A DNA stretch of 5,649 nt, from the NCBI GenBank assembly GCA_043789035.1, contig JAYWIG010000372.1, positions 1 through 5,649 of the forward strand, given 5' to 3'. The notes below the pieces were generated by a model, which had not been told where the DNA came from, ran no database searches, and saw nothing but the letters and a program-made list of their open reading frames with translations. A program made the position numbers and the translations under genes. This stretch comes from JAYWIG01 sp043789035 (GTDB lineage Bacteria; Pseudomonadota; Gammaproteobacteria; Burkholderiales; Burkholderiaceae_E). This document shows, piece after piece, positions 4,870 through 5,649 of this stretch (positions within the stretch are counted from its first letter, which is position 1; each line of letters begins with the position of its first letter).

Positions 4870-5649
4870 AGTCATTCCTTCGGCTAAATCACGCAGCAAA
4901 CCGGGTTTTGTGCACTCATAGAGCGTTGCGTTTTCGCGCTCTTTATAAAACCAAGCGGCAAACTGGTTGACGTCGAGCTCGGTGTGGAAGGCCACCATGA
5001 GCTCGTAATTAATAAAAAGGCTTCGATTGTCGATATTGGCTGAACCTGCAAGTGCCAAAACATTGTCGAAAACTGCGAGTTTGCCGTGCTGCATTTTATT
5101 GCTAAGCCAAATACTTGCACCGGCCTGCGAAAGCGATCTAATTGAACGGTTGCGGGCAAAGTCTGATATCGGATGATTGGATTTTTGTGGGATCAATAAA
5201 TCAACCTTTACGCCGCGCCGCGCCGCTAAACATAGCGCCAATAGCAGGGCGGAATCTGGAACAAAGTAAGGTGAGACGAGCAGTATTTTTTCTTGCGATT
5301 GGTAAGCGGCAGTTACCAATAGTGAATAAACAGTATCGTCAATTTGGTCTGGCCCTGAAGCAACAAGCTGTGCACCTTGGTTATCGTATTTTTCTGCAAA
5401 TAATAAGTTATGCGGTTCTGTAGTGCGATTGCCGGTTGCAAAGTTCCAATCGGTGTCGAAAAGAGCTTTTGCTTGCCAAGTAATAGCACCCGAAATATCA
5501 AAAGACAAATCTTGCCAAGCCGGCGCCGGAGGCACGCCGTGAAAGTACTCAGCACTTAAATTTCTACCGCCGCTCCACATCCTTGCGTTTGCGAGTTGTC
5601 CGTCGGCAATTGCGAGCTTTCGGTGGTTGCGTAAGTTGGTACGGCCTTT
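4846..5649 (-). CDS. cardiolipin synthase / phospholipase D family protein, N-terminal part outside window
   Basis: The visible 267 residues carry both HKD signatures of the phospholipase D superfamily. Motif one starts nearly at the edge: NHRKLAIAD (His9, Lys11, Asp16 of the visible part), then GG at about 27-28. Motif two is HGKLAVFD (His188, Lys190, Asp195), followed by GSANIDNRS. Between them is SPYFVPDSALLLALCLAARRGVKVDLLIP, cut here as SPYFVPDS then RRGVKVDLLIP, typical of bacterial cardiolipin synthases (ClsA/B/C), which condense phosphatidyl groups at the inner membrane. The spacing from the motif-one Asp to GG is ten residues, longer than the six I expect. The missing N-terminus would tell whether membrane helices (ClsA) or none (ClsB/C) are present, so no symbol is given; another PLD-like activity is possible. 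The frame runs open to the right edge, so the ATG at 5580 is internal, not the start. The stop lies inside the end of adhP. Confidence 0.88.
   Translation of the reverse strand, partial: KGRTNLRNHRKLAIADGQLANARMWSGGRNLSAEYFHGVPPAPAWQDLSFDISGAITWQAKALFDTDWNFATGNRTTEPHNLLFAEKYDNQGAQLVASGPDQIDDTVYSLLVTAAYQSQEKILLVSPYFVPDSALLLALCLAARRGVKVDLLIPQKSNHPISDFARNRSIRSLSQAGASIWLSNKMQHGKLAVFDNVLALAGSANIDNRSLFINYELMVAFHTELDVNQFAAWFYKERENATLYECTKPGLLRDLAEGMTLWVGFQL

Noticed and set aside
5142..5423. 93-codon plus-strand open frame opposite the phospholipase D-family gene
   Set aside because: It is antisense to both conserved HKD-domain sequence and its core strands, with no supporting signals.

Overview
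The window reads as a compact chromosomal segment of a Gram-negative bacterium, most likely a proteobacterium. The evidence is a Tat-type signal fused to a lipobox, clean Shine-Dalgarno (SD) sites, UspA-type and AdhP-type proteins worded as in proteobacteria, and base composition near one half GC by eye. The class is uncertain. The Nnr fragment has phrasing I associate with alphaproteobacterial Nnr proteins, while the AdhP, the universal stress protein and the 79-residue protein would also fit betaproteobacteria. I see no tRNA, rRNA, CRISPR array, insertion sequence or phage gene.

Layout: (1) 1-885, minus strand: a small gene for a 74-residue protein of unknown function, then, 23 bases on, the first 212 codons of an NAD(P)HX repair enzyme (nnr), cut by the left edge. 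(2) 886-1033: a divergent intergenic region. (3) 1034-1273, plus: a 79-residue lysine-rich protein of unknown function, followed by a hairpin. (4) 1310-2624, minus: an alpha/beta hydrolase gene followed by a universal stress protein gene, 34 bases apart. (5) 2625-2720: a divergent control region holding a nearly perfect 22-bp palindrome. (6) 2721-4869, plus: an Acg-like nitroreductase-fold protein with a twin-arginine lipoprotein signal, then, 13 bases on, an AdhP-type zinc alcohol dehydrogenase. (7) 4846-5649, minus: the C-terminal part of a cardiolipin synthase/phospholipase D family protein, cut by the right edge and overlapping the end of adhP by 24 bases tail to tail.

The middle genes look like a stress or low-oxygen survival cluster: an ATP-type universal stress protein, an Acg-like flavoprotein (in mycobacteria Acg belongs to the DosR dormancy regulon), a fermentation-type alcohol dehydrogenase, a serine hydrolase and a membrane-lipid enzyme. 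The two operons diverge around the palindrome, so one regulator could control both. This functional link is inferred from gene content. The points most worth following are the palindrome, the export signal on the Acg-like protein, the shortened Nnr domain, and the two small proteins of unknown function.
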